Part shown: positions 51,902-60,494 of the stretch, in pieces | How the letters are laid out: the number at the start of each line of letters is the position of its first letter | How positions within the stretch are numbered: position 1 is the first letter of the stretch | Assembly (NCBI RefSeq): GCF_017352115.1 | Contig: NZ_CP071448.1 | Span: forward strand, 2,069,001 to 2,133,000 | DNA from: Flavobacterium endoglycinae | Lineage (GTDB): Bacteria; Bacteroidota; Bacteroidia; Flavobacteriales; Flavobacteriaceae | Direction: 5' to 3' | Length of the DNA: 64,000 nt | Notes under the pieces: generated by a model | What the model saw: only the letters and a program-made list of their open reading frames with translations | Databases searched by the model: none | Told to the model about the DNA's origin: nothing | Program-made: the position numbers and the translations under genes

Positions 51902-52726
51902 CTATTTACCGCGTTCCAAAATTTCCTCTCCGTTTAAGTAATCAGAAGGTCTTTGTCCTAAAATTTTGAAAAAAGTATTACTGAAAGTTGGAACACTATT
52001 ATAACCAACTTCCAGAGCTACCTCTTTTACAGAAAGCTTTCTTTCTAATAAAAGTTCGATGGCTTTAAGGATCCTTCGAATGGTGTAATATTGAATAAAC
52101 GACATTTTGAGATCTTTCTGAAATAAGCGATACAAAGAACGTTCGCTATAACCGAATTCATGTGCCACATCTGCAAAAAGAATCGTTTCTCCCAGATTAT
52201 TTTCGATATATCGAAGAATTTTTCCCAAACGCGCATCTTTAGCCTGAGGCAATTCTAAAGGCAAGTTGGTATGACATATCTGCGGAAGAATTGCTTTTAT
52301 GGCTTTTGCAATAACAAAACTCGGGCTTCCTTTTTTCAAATCACCATTCCACTGATTGGTAAACATCATCATTTGAAGCAATAAATTGTTTACTGGATAA
52401 ATGCCTTCGCTTCTGTAGAATTCATCTTCATCTTTTTCAACCGGAAAATAGAGATTTCGCATCATCACTTGCTCCGACTTCGGATGAATACTATGCTCTA
52501 CTCCACTCGGAATCCAAATAAAATGTCTTGCAGGCAGGAAGTACGATTTTGTTTCAGTAGTCACAAAAACTACATCGCCTTCAGCGTATAACATTTGCGC
52601 TTTGTCGTGTTTGTGCGTTGGAACCAGCAATTCGCCCATTATATCATGATGACAGTAAATGCTCTTTTTATCGGCATCTACTTTCTTGATATAATATTTG
52701 TCTACTTTGAAAGGTGGTTGTTCCAT
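51902..52726 (-). CDS. AraC-family regulator, likely efflux operon control
   Basis: A regulator of about 274 residues with an N-terminal cupin-like sensor domain (HHDIMGELLVPTHKHDKAQMLY, FIWIPSGVEHSI) and a C-terminal double helix-turn-helix (IRRILKAIELLLERKLSVKEVALEVGYNSVPTFSNTFFKILGQRPSDYL). Met at 52726 is chosen because a TAnnTTTA-like box lies just before the alternative Met at 52759, which would put that codon at the transcript start. It is upstream of and co-directional with the TolC-HlyD-DHA2 operon, so it probably controls it. Confidence 0.87.
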   Translation of the reverse strand: MEQPPFKVDKYYIKKVDADKKSIYCHHDIMGELLVPTHKHDKAQMLYAEGDVVFVTTETKSYFLPARHFIWIPSGVEHSIHPKSEQVMMRNLYFPVEKDEDEFYRSEGIYPVNNLLLQMMMFTNQWNGDLKKGSPSFVIAKAIKAILPQICHTNLPLELPQAKDARLGKILRYIENNLGETILFADVAHEFGYSERSLYRLFQKDLKMSFIQYYTIRRILKAIELLLERKLSVKEVALEVGYNSVPTFSNTFFKILGQRPSDYLNGEEILERGK

Positions 52727-53018
52727 TCTGAAATCGAATACAATTTGTTTTTTGAGCATAAAGGTACAGAAGATCTCAATTCTAGATTTCAAGTTTAACA
52801 AAAACGTTTTTTACGTATTAGCAAGATTATCAAAACAATAGAGTTTTTTCTTTCTTATTTAAGTTAAAAAAATCCAAAAATCAAGTCTTCATTTGTCACG
52901 TTTTTGAACATTCTAAATATTTTTTTTGATAGCCTGCGGGCTCACTGCCTTTCTAATTTTACCATGTTAATGATCGAGATCTAACAGGTAAATATTATCC
53001 AACTTAAAAAAAATAATT

Positions 53019-53321
53019 ATGCATTTAACTCCGAGAGAAACAGAAAAGCTTATGCTTTTTTTGGCAGGTGAGCTGGCTCTTAAAAGAAAAGCCAGAGGTC
53101 TTAAATTGAATTATCCAGAATCTGTAGCGCTTATAAGCCACTTTTTACTGGAAGGTGCCAGAGACGGGAAAAAAGTAGCACAACTAATGCAGGAAGGCGC
53201 ACAAATCCTAACTATTGATGATGTAATGCCGGGTGTAGCCGAAATGATTCATGATGTACAGATTGAAGCCACTTTTCCTGACGGAACCAAACTGGTAACG
53301 GTTCATAACCCTATACGTTAA
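53019..53321 (+). CDS. ureA: Urease subunit gamma
   Basis: The 100-residue gamma subunit of urease, the nickel enzyme that hydrolyses urea to ammonia and carbamate. The sequence starts [20 protein letters not shown] and holds [21 protein letters not shown] and the [19 protein letters not shown] segment; length matches the family. It is the first gene of the urease operon. Upstream spacer of 292 bases from the AraC gene has an AT-rich region but no clean promoter. Confidence 0.97.
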   Translation: MHLTPRETEKLMLFLAGELALKRKARGLKLNYPESVALISHFLLEGARDGKKVAQLMQEGAQILTIDDVMPGVAEMIHDVQIEATFPDGTKLVTVHNPIR

Positions 53322-53338
53322 TCCTTAAAAATCAAAAC

Positions 53339-53707
53339 ATGATACCAGGAGAAATTTTTGTAAAAGAAGGCACTATTATCTGCAATGAAGGCAGAGAAAC
53401 TGTAAAAATAAAAGTAACAAACACAGGCGATCGTCCTATTCAGGTGGGCTCTCATTTTCACTTTTTTGAAGTAAACAAAGCAATGCGTTTTAATCGCGAA
53501 AAAGCTTTTGGAAAACGATTAAATATTGTAGCAAGCACCGCTGTTCGTTTTGAACCGGGAGAAGAAAAAGAAGTAGAATTGGTAGCAATTGGCGGACGCA
53601 AAAAAGCAATTGGATTTAATAATCTGGTATGCGGACAAACCGATTCTGAAAAACAGAAACAAGAAAGTATTGCAAAAGCTGCACAGTTAAATTTTAAAAA
53701 TCAGTAA
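53339..53707 (+). CDS. ureB: Urease subunit beta
   Basis: The 122-residue beta subunit, beginning [13 protein letters not shown], with the conserved [21 protein letters not shown] and [25 protein letters not shown]. Separate ureA and ureB genes follow the plan of most bacterial ureases (not the fused Helicobacter form). It starts 17 bases after ureA and stops 1 base before ureC. Confidence 0.97.
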   Translation: MIPGEIFVKEGTIICNEGRETVKIKVTNTGDRPIQVGSHFHFFEVNKAMRFNREKAFGKRLNIVASTAVRFEPGEEKEVELVAIGGRKKAIGFNNLVCGQTDSEKQKQESIAKAAQLNFKNQ

Positions 53708-53708
53708 G

Positions 53709-55430
53709 ATGAGCTTAAAGGTAGATAGAAAACAGTATGCCAATATATTAGGCCCAACAGCAGGAGATAAAATCCGTTTGGGAGATACAGATCTAATTAT
53801 TGAAATTGAAAAAGATTACACAAGTTATGGTGATGAAGCTGTTTTTGGCGGTGGAAAAACGGTACGTGATGGAATGGGACAAAATGTTACAGCAAAAAGA
53901 AACGAAGGTGTTCTTGACCTTTGTATTACAGGAGCGGTAATTATTGACCACTGGGGAATTGTAAAAGCTGATATCGGTATTAAAGACGGGAAAATCGTAG
54001 CTATTGGTAAAGCTGGAAATCCTGATACAATGGATGGTGTTTCTCCAAATATGATTATTGGAGCATCTACAGAAGTTCATGGAGGAAAAGGTTACATTGT
54101 AACAGCGGGAGGAATTGATACACACATTCACTTTATTTGTCCGCAGCAAATTGAAACTTCTTTGTACAGCGGTATCACCACTATGATAGGTGGTGGAACG
54201 GGTCCAAATGACGGAACAAATGCAACTACTTGTACACCTGGAAAATTCAATATTCAGAAAATGCTTGAAGCATCGGAAGAATATCCTATGAATCTTGGGT
54301 ATTTTGGAAAAGGAAATTGTTCTGCCGAAGAACCTCTTGAAGAACAAGTTGAAGCGGGTGCTCTTGGTTTGAAAATACACGAAGATTGGGGAGCAACTCC
54401 TGCCGTAATAGATGCTTCTTTAAAAGTGGCTGATAAATATGATGTACAAGTTGCCATTCATACCGATACTTTAAATGAAAGCGGTTTCCTTGAAGACACA
54501 ATGCATGCGATTAACGGCCGAGTAATTCATACTTTCCATACAGAAGGTGCTGGTGGTGGTCACGCTCCAGATATTATTAAAGCAGCAATGTATCCAAATG
54601 TGCTTCCTGCGTCTACAAACCCAACTCGTCCTTACACAGTCAACACAATCGACGAGCACTTAGATATGTTGATGGTTTGCCACCACTTGAGCAAAAACAT
54701 TCCAGAAGACGTCGCTTTTGCTGATTCTCGTATTCGTCCTGAAACAATTGCGGCAGAAGATATCCTTCATGACATGGGAGTTTTCAGTATCATGAGTTCA
54801 GATTCTCAAGCAATGGGAAGACCAGGTGAAGTCATTACAAGAACTTGGCAGACTGCCAGTAAAATGAAAGATCAAAGAGGGTATTTAACCGAAGACAAAA
54901 CTTCTGAAAATGACAATTACCGCGCAAAAAGATATGTTGCCAAATACACTATCAATCCGGCAATTGCTCACGGAATTTCAGAATATGTGGGTTCTATCGA
55001 AGCAGGAAAACTAGCTGATCTTGTGATCTGGAAACCTGCATTATTTGGAGTAAAACCAGATATTATCGTTAAAGGCGGATTTGTAATTGCTAGCAAAATG
55101 GGAGATCCTAACGCTTCTATTCCAACACCTCAGCCTGTAATTTACAGAAATATGTTTGGAGCTCACGGAAAAGCCAAATTTGGTACTTGTGCCAATTTCG
55201 TTTCTCAAATTTCTATTGATAACGGAGCTGTGGCGTCTTACAAATTAGAAAAAATGATTCTGCCGGTAAAAAACTGCCGAAACATTTCTAAAAAGGATCT
55301 TATCCATAACGACAAAACTCCAGTAATTGAAGTTAATCCTGAAAACTATAAAGTAACTGTAGACGGCGAATACATTACCTGCGAACCAGCAGAAAAACTG
55401 CCGCTAACACAATTGTATTATTTGTTTTAG
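53709..55430 (+). CDS. ureC: Urease subunit alpha
   Basis: The 573-residue catalytic subunit. Nickel ligands are His139 and His141 (GGIDTHIHF), the carbamylated Lys222 (GLKIHEDWG), further His in HTDTLNESG and the [12 protein letters not shown] region, and Asp in SSDSQAMGR. The mobile flap with the conserved Cys is [20 protein letters not shown]. All key residues are in place, so the enzyme should be active. The UreA3B3C3 complex acts in the cytoplasm. Confidence 0.98.
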   Translation: MSLKVDRKQYANILGPTAGDKIRLGDTDLIIEIEKDYTSYGDEAVFGGGKTVRDGMGQNVTAKRNEGVLDLCITGAVIIDHWGIVKADIGIKDGKIVAIGKAGNPDTMDGVSPNMIIGASTEVHGGKGYIVTAGGIDTHIHFICPQQIETSLYSGITTMIGGGTGPNDGTNATTCTPGKFNIQKMLEASEEYPMNLGYFGKGNCSAEEPLEEQVEAGALGLKIHEDWGATPAVIDASLKVADKYDVQVAIHTDTLNESGFLEDTMHAINGRVIHTFHTEGAGGGHAPDIIKAAMYPNVLPASTNPTRPYTVNTIDEHLDMLMVCHHLSKNIPEDVAFADSRIRPETIAAEDILHDMGVFSIMSSDSQAMGRPGEVITRTWQTASKMKDQRGYLTEDKTSENDNYRAKRYVAKYTINPAIAHGISEYVGSIEAGKLADLVIWKPALFGVKPDIIVKGGFVIASKMGDPNASIPTPQPVIYRNMFGAHGKAKFGTCANFVSQISIDNGAVASYKLEKMILPVKNCRNISKKDLIHNDKTPVIEVNPENYKVTVDGEYITCEPAEKLPLTQLYYLF

Positions 55431-55443
55431 AAATAAGGGTTTT

Positions 55444-55476
55444 AAAAGGCTCGGAACAATTCCGAGCCTTATTTTA
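55444..55476 (+). terminator. Terminator-like hairpin inside the urease operon
   Basis: AAGGCTCGGAA (55446-55456) and TTCCGAGCCTT (55460-55470) form a perfect 11-bp stem with a CAA loop, followed by ATTTT. It lies between ureC and the barrel gene. The weak T-run suggests partial termination, which would lower expression of accessory genes relative to the structural subunits. Confidence 0.7.
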
Positions 55477-55496
55477 AAAATTAAAAAGACATCAAA

Positions 55497-56156
55497 ATGA
55501 AAAATATTCTTAACAAAACATTATTTGCATTCGCAGTCGTAATTACTCTTTTTTCAGTTTCGATGAATGCGCAAACATTAGGCGGTTTACGATTAAAAGA
55601 TACTGATGACGGACCAAAAGGACAATTCATGATTTATGGTTCATTAGATTATTCGAAAACCAATACACCTTCTACAAGCAGTAGTTCTTTTGGTACCAGT
55701 GCCAATGCAGGCGTGCCTATTGGAGTGGGATATTTTATTAATAACAACGATGTGGTGGGGGTAAATTATGCCTATGCTCAAAATGTTTTTAATGATAAAA
55801 CCATTTACAAACAAAATGAAGCTGGAATCTGGTACAGCCCTTCGGTTACTTTAGGGAAATATTTTGCCTTAATTGGTCAGGTAGACGCGCATTATGTATG
55901 GGGACAAAAACAAACAGATGACACCGCTTCAATGAAAGATTTTAACGGATATCGTTTACGTGCTTATCCTTTATTTGCGGTTTTTCTAGGAAGTGGATGG
56001 GCTTTGAAATTTAAGTTTGGAGAGCTTTCTATGCTTGATACAAAAACTAAAGGTGAAGGATGGACTAAGAATTATGTAGCGGGTATCAGCGGTTCAACAT
56101 TTGGTGTTGGAATCTCAAAAAACTTCAATTTCAAAAAAAAATCTAACCATTCATGA
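55497..56156 (+). CDS. Outer-membrane beta-barrel protein in the urease operon
   Basis: A 219-residue protein with a signal peptide (FAFAVVITLFSVSMNAQ) and an eight-strand-type barrel: Gly/aromatic amphipathic strands such as GVPIGVGYFI, VVGVNYAYAQNVF and a C-terminal VGISKNF. The fold matches small outer-membrane proteins (OmpW/OmpX size). Its end overlaps the ureE start by 4 bases. In most urease operons no such gene is present; here it may form a urea or nickel entry pore, or a structural role. That link is inference from position. Confidence 0.75.
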   Translation: MKNILNKTLFAFAVVITLFSVSMNAQTLGGLRLKDTDDGPKGQFMIYGSLDYSKTNTPSTSSSSFGTSANAGVPIGVGYFINNNDVVGVNYAYAQNVFNDKTIYKQNEAGIWYSPSVTLGKYFALIGQVDAHYVWGQKQTDDTASMKDFNGYRLRAYPLFAVFLGSGWALKFKFGELSMLDTKTKGEGWTKNYVAGISGSTFGVGISKNFNFKKKSNHS

Positions 56157-56662
56157 TCATTAATGAAACTATAGGAAACATTTCGCAGTACCCAACAATT
56201 GAAAAACAAATCGATTATCTGGACTTGGAATGGTTTGAATGCACCAAAAGGATACAACGCAAGAAAACCCGCAGCGGAATTGAGATTGCCATTAAATTTC
56301 TAAAAGAAGGACAGCGTTTAAGAGAAGGCGATATTCTTTTTGAAGATGAAGAAAAAATAATAGCTGTCAACGTTTTGGAGACCGATGCAATTGTAATGAA
56401 TCCGCATTCTATGATGGAAATGGGAACTATTTGTTATGAAATTGGGAACAAACACATTCCGCTTTTTATTCAAAACGGAAAAGTATTACTTCCATTTGAA
56501 ATGCCCATTTTCAGATGGCTCGATGCTGCCGGTTTTTCGCCCAAACAACAATCTGTAAAACTGTTGAATCTTCTTAAATCAAACGTAGAACCTCACGGTC
56601 ATGGAAATTTAGGTTCTTCAATATTTACCAAGATCTTAAAAATGGCTTCAAAAGATGAATAA
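56153..56662 (+). CDS. ureE: Urease accessory protein UreE
   Basis: A 169-residue nickel metallochaperone. The N-terminal peptide-binding part and the C-terminal ferredoxin-like metal site are visible (MEMGTICYEIGNKHIPLFIQ with the conserved His; PHGHGNLG near the end). The long His-rich tail of some UreE proteins is absent; a short HGHG remains. It overlaps the barrel gene by 4 bases and ureF by 8 bases, so it is translationally coupled on both sides. Confidence 0.92.
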   Translation: MIINETIGNISQYPTIEKQIDYLDLEWFECTKRIQRKKTRSGIEIAIKFLKEGQRLREGDILFEDEEKIIAVNVLETDAIVMNPHSMMEMGTICYEIGNKHIPLFIQNGKVLLPFEMPIFRWLDAAGFSPKQQSVKLLNLLKSNVEPHGHGNLGSSIFTKILKMASKDE

Positions 56663-57347
56663 TTTAAACTTTTTATCGGCGCTGCTTCATCTTTCTGATC
56701 CCACATTGCCAATTGGAGGATATACACATTCTAACGGACTCGAAACGTATGTACAGAAGAGGATTGTTTGTAATCGAGAAACCGCAAAGGAATTTGTAGA
56801 AAACATGCTTCAATACAATCTCAAATACAACGATGGTTCTTTCATGAAATTGGCTTATGAAGCAGCAGAGAACAATGATCTCGAGTTACTATTAAAACTT
56901 GACAATGAATGCAATGCCTTAAAATGTGCCAAAGAAATTCGAAATGCAAGCCAAAAACTAGGAGTTCGTTTAATTAAAATATTCAAACGAAAAGAAAACT
57001 CTTCTTTGGTTGAATCATACGAGAAAGCTGTCCAAAATCAAGAGGCAACTTCGCATTACTGCATTGTATTTGGCATGTACGCTGCCTTAATGAAAATTCC
57101 TTTGTACGAAGCGCTTTTAGGATTTTATTACACCTCTGTTTCGGGAATGATTACCAATGCTGTAAAACTAGTTCCGCTTGGGCAGATTGACGGACAGGAT
57201 ATTCTATTCGCTCTTTATCCTACTATAGAAAAAACAGCTTTGGAAACCATTGCATTGGATCGAGACTCAATAGGAATATGCAGCACTTCATTCGATATTA
57301 ATTGCATGCAGCACGAAAGGCTTTATTCGAGACTTTACATGTCTTAG
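56655..57347 (+). CDS. ureF: Urease accessory protein UreF
   Basis: A 230-residue all-helical protein. The UreF signatures are LSDPTLPIGGYTHSNGLETYVQ (residues 13-34; quoted segment is at the family N terminus) and a C-terminal LVPLGQIDGQDILF. With UreD and UreG it builds the complex that delivers nickel to apo-urease. It overlaps ureE by 8 bases; a 63-base spacer follows before ureG. Confidence 0.94.
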   Translation: MNNLNFLSALLHLSDPTLPIGGYTHSNGLETYVQKRIVCNRETAKEFVENMLQYNLKYNDGSFMKLAYEAAENNDLELLLKLDNECNALKCAKEIRNASQKLGVRLIKIFKRKENSSLVESYEKAVQNQEATSHYCIVFGMYAALMKIPLYEALLGFYYTSVSGMITNAVKLVPLGQIDGQDILFALYPTIEKTALETIALDRDSIGICSTSFDINCMQHERLYSRLYMS

Positions 57348-57410
57348 TCTTAAATTAAAGACAAATTATACGATCTGATTTTTATCAGAGACGATTTAAA
57401 TCTAAAAAAA

Positions 57411-58049
57411 ATGAAAAATAGAAAATATATAAAAATTGGCGTAGCAGGACCTGTAGGTTCTGGAAAAACAGCTTTGCTGGAACGCTTAAGCAGAAGTTTA
57501 TTTGGTAAATATGATCTTGCCGTTATTACGAATGATATTTACACCAAAGAAGATGCAGAGTTTATGGCAAAAAACAGTCTTTTGCCACGCGAAAGAATTA
57601 TTGGCGTTGAAACTGGCGGATGTCCGCATACTGCAATTCGCGAAGATGCCAGTATGAACCTTGAAGCGGTAGATGAATTGGCAGCTCGTTTTCCTGACAT
57701 CGAACTGATTCTTATTGAAAGCGGTGGTGACAATTTATCGGCAACCTTTAGTCCGGATCTTGCCGATGTCAGCATTTTTATCATTGACGTAGCCGAAGGT
57801 GAAAAAATACCAAGAAAAGGCGGTCCTGGCATTACAAGATCTGATCTTTTAATTATTAATAAAATCGACCTTGCACCTCATGTTGGCGCCAGCCTTCAGG
57901 TAATGGAAAATGATGCTCGAAGAATGCGAAACGGAAATCCTTTTGTATTTACTAATCTAAAAACCGACGAAGGTCTTGATAAAGTAATTGGCTGGATTCA
58001 AAAATATGCTCTTCTTGAAGAAATTGAAGAACCCAATCTGGTACGATAA
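57411..58049 (+). CDS. ureG: Urease accessory GTPase UreG
   Basis: A 212-residue SIMIBI GTPase. The P-loop [12 protein letters not shown] begins at residue 13; the metal-binding CPH motif is in [13 protein letters not shown]; switch and guanine-recognition motifs are ESGGDN and INKIDLAPH (NKxD). GTP hydrolysis drives nickel insertion into urease. The stop codon is directly followed by the ureD start. Confidence 0.97.
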   Translation: MKNRKYIKIGVAGPVGSGKTALLERLSRSLFGKYDLAVITNDIYTKEDAEFMAKNSLLPRERIIGVETGGCPHTAIREDASMNLEAVDELAARFPDIELILIESGGDNLSATFSPDLADVSIFIIDVAEGEKIPRKGGPGITRSDLLIINKIDLAPHVGASLQVMENDARRMRNGNPFVFTNLKTDEGLDKVIGWIQKYALLEEIEEPNLVR

Positions 58050-58847
58050 ATGAACAGCCATTTAAAAATCATAGCCGGATTTAAGCAAAGCAAATCGTAT
58101 GTGAAGGACTTATATGTTTCGCTTCCTTTTAGAGTAGTTTCGGTTGGACAACTTAAAAATGATGGCAGATTGTACCAAATGGTAATGAGTTCTTCACCTG
58201 GAATTCTGGATGGAGATCATTATGACTTACAGGTTGCTTTAGAAAAAGGTGCTTCGCTGCAATTACAGTCACAATCCTATCAGAGGCTTTTTAACATGAA
58301 AGATCAGGCGAGTCAAGAACTAAATGTTTTGATGGAAGACGAAACCTCATTTTCATATGTTCCTCATCCTATAGTTCCTCATGAAGCTTCGAACTTTAAA
58401 AGTACAGCCAAAATTCATATCGGAAAAAAAAGCGACATCATCATCAGCGAGATTATTACCTGCGGGCGCAAACATCATGGGGAAGTTTTCAAACTAAAAC
58501 GCTTTCAAAACCTGATGGAAATTTACCATGAGAATAAATTAATGGTAAAAGATAATGTGGTAATTCAACCCGATCTGATTCCTATTAACAGTATTGGAAA
58601 TTTAGAACAATATACGCATCAAGGAACATTTATCTTTTTTAGTACAAAAGAAAATGTAAATAAAGAAGATCTGGCAGAAAACATCATCAATATGTCTAAA
58701 AATCAGAGCGAAATGGAAATTGGAATTTCAACAATGGAAAATAACGGTTTTGTATTGAGAGCAATAGCTCATGGAGGCGAAATAATGTATAATTTTTTCC
58801 TTCAGGTTCAGGAAATGCTCTGGTCATTAGATCAAAAACAACAATAA
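58050..58847 (+). CDS. ureD: Urease accessory protein UreD
   Basis: A 265-residue scaffold protein binding apo-urease. Typical UreD features are SSSPGILDGDHYDLQVALEKGASLQLQSQ near residue 48 (in family position), VPHPIVPHEASNFKS, and SEIITCGRKHHGEVF. In this operon it is placed at the end of the accessory set (order E, F, G, D). It directly follows ureG and ends 1 base before the permease gene. Confidence 0.94.
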   Translation: MNSHLKIIAGFKQSKSYVKDLYVSLPFRVVSVGQLKNDGRLYQMVMSSSPGILDGDHYDLQVALEKGASLQLQSQSYQRLFNMKDQASQELNVLMEDETSFSYVPHPIVPHEASNFKSTAKIHIGKKSDIIISEIITCGRKHHGEVFKLKRFQNLMEIYHENKLMVKDNVVIQPDLIPINSIGNLEQYTHQGTFIFFSTKENVNKEDLAENIINMSKNQSEMEIGISTMENNGFVLRAIAHGGEIMYNFFLQVQEMLWSLDQKQQ

Positions 58848-58848
58848 A

Positions 58849-59550
58849 ATGAATAGTACAATTTGGGCGCTTTTGTTAAGTGCTGTTTCGATAAGTTTTA
58901 TACATACGGCTTCTGGGCCAGATCACTATCTTCCTTTCATTGTATTGTCCAAATCAAAAAAATGGAGTAAATCAAAAACAGCCATTCTAACCATCACCTG
59001 CGGATTAGGACATGTTTTGAGCTCGCTGATATTAGGATTTATAGGTGTTTTTCTGGGTTGGCAATTAAATAAGATTTCATGGTTTCAGGATTTGAGAGGA
59101 AACTTTTCGGCATGGGCATTATTACTTTTTGGAGGTGCTTATCTTGTTTACGGTTTCGTTCAAGCTATTCAAAACAAACCTCATAAACACTTTGATGTTT
59201 TGGGCGATGATGTATATGTATTTGAACACAATCATACTGAAATTGTAATGCCGCAAAAACGAATAAAAGTAACGCCGCTGGTTCTCTTCATGATTTTTGT
59301 AATGGGACCAAGCGAACCTTTAATTCCACTCTTATTTTACTCAGGTGTAAAACATTCAGTCTATGAAATCACGGTCTTAATTACTTCATTTACGATAACA
59401 ACAGTATTAACAATGTTAGGAATGGTTCTTCTAGGACGTTACGGTTACACAACTCTATTCAATACCGAAAAAATTGAACGCTACATGTCTTTAATAAGCG
59501 GTGCAGTTGTCACAATCTGCGGTATTGGAATGGTCTTTTTCGAATGGTAA
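58849..59550 (+). CDS. UreH-like nickel permease
   Basis: A 233-residue inner-membrane protein with six to seven predicted helices. Its first helix carries HTASGPDHYLPF, the His/Asp motif common to UreH- and NiCoT/HupE-like nickel transporters, and a second family block is FVMGPSEPLIPLLF. A cytoplasmic loop has HKHFD and EHNHTE, which could bind metal. Direct placement after ureD, with 1 base between, strongly supports nickel supply to urease. Confidence 0.85.
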   Translation: MNSTIWALLLSAVSISFIHTASGPDHYLPFIVLSKSKKWSKSKTAILTITCGLGHVLSSLILGFIGVFLGWQLNKISWFQDLRGNFSAWALLLFGGAYLVYGFVQAIQNKPHKHFDVLGDDVYVFEHNHTEIVMPQKRIKVTPLVLFMIFVMGPSEPLIPLLFYSGVKHSVYEITVLITSFTITTVLTMLGMVLLGRYGYTTLFNTEKIERYMSLISGAVVTICGIGMVFFEW

Positions 59551-59584
59551 AAAATAAATATTGACATTTTAAAAATTAAATACA

Positions 59585-60478
59585 ATGAACAAGTTTTTTG
59601 AAAAAATACCTTTTGTAGACATTATCTTAAAAGGAATTGGGCAAATTATGCTTCAGGAAAATGCATGGACAGGATTATTATTCCTTATTGGTATTTTTCT
59701 AGGAAGCTGGCAAAGCGGTATCGCCATTTTACTTTCAACCGTAACAGGAACTTTTATTGCAATACAACTTAAGTACGATCAATCTGAAATCAATGCTGGA
59801 TTGTATGGTTTTAGTGCTGCACTTGTGGGCGTTGCGTTATCTTTTATATTTCAGACTACTTGGCTTATCTGGATTCTTATCATTGTTGGAGGTGCTTTGG
59901 CAAGTATTATACAGCACTTTTTTATTCAGAAAAAAATTCCGGTTTTTACCTTTCCTTTTATCATAATAATTTGGTGTTGTGTGTTTGTTTTACATCATTT
60001 TACCAACATTCCTCCTTCTGATTTAATAACTGCGAAAGCAATCACTACTACTGATGATTTTTTAACTTCAACAAATAGTTTTGGAGAAGTTATCTTTCAA
60101 GGAGGTGCACTATCTGGAATTATTTTCTTCATTGCTGTTTTTATTAATTCTCCTTCTGCAGCTTTGTATGGATTTGTAGGATCATTGGTAGGAGCTTATA
60201 TTTCACATCTTTACGGCGAACCTATTGATAAAATCCACATGGGATTATTTGGCTTCAATGCAGTTCTTTCGGCAATAGTTTTTTCAGGATTCAAAAAAAT
60301 CGATGGATTATGGGTACTTTTGGCGGTAATATTTACTGTTCTTATAGATGATTTTCTGGTAAACAACAATGTATTGAACATTGTAGGCGGTGTATTAACA
60401 TTTCCTTTCGTGTTAGGAACATGGATAGTTTTATTGCTGCAGAAAATCGCTAAACCCAAAACCCAAGAGCAGTTTTAA
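59585..60478 (+). CDS. Urea transporter (UT family)
   Basis: A 297-residue membrane protein of the urea-channel family, with about ten helices in two homologous halves. Each half carries the UT signature: GLYGFSAALVGVAL in the first and GLFGFNAVLSAIVFSGF in the second. The N-terminal FVDIILKGIGQIMLQENAWTGLLFLIG is also typical. It brings urea across the inner membrane by facilitated diffusion. It is part of the urease operon (34-base spacer from the permease gene). Confidence 0.9.
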   Translation: MNKFFEKIPFVDIILKGIGQIMLQENAWTGLLFLIGIFLGSWQSGIAILLSTVTGTFIAIQLKYDQSEINAGLYGFSAALVGVALSFIFQTTWLIWILIIVGGALASIIQHFFIQKKIPVFTFPFIIIIWCCVFVLHHFTNIPPSDLITAKAITTTDDFLTSTNSFGEVIFQGGALSGIIFFIAVFINSPSAALYGFVGSLVGAYISHLYGEPIDKIHMGLFGFNAVLSAIVFSGFKKIDGLWVLLAVIFTVLIDDFLVNNNVLNIVGGVLTFPFVLGTWIVLLLQKIAKPKTQEQF

Positions 60479-60494
60479 GAATAATACAAGATCT

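Noticed and set aside
53793..54380. Minus-strand protein gene of 195 codons
   Set aside because: It lies wholly opposite ureC, is rich in Ser, Phe and Cys without any domain pattern, and is explained as the mirror frame of a strongly conserved gene.
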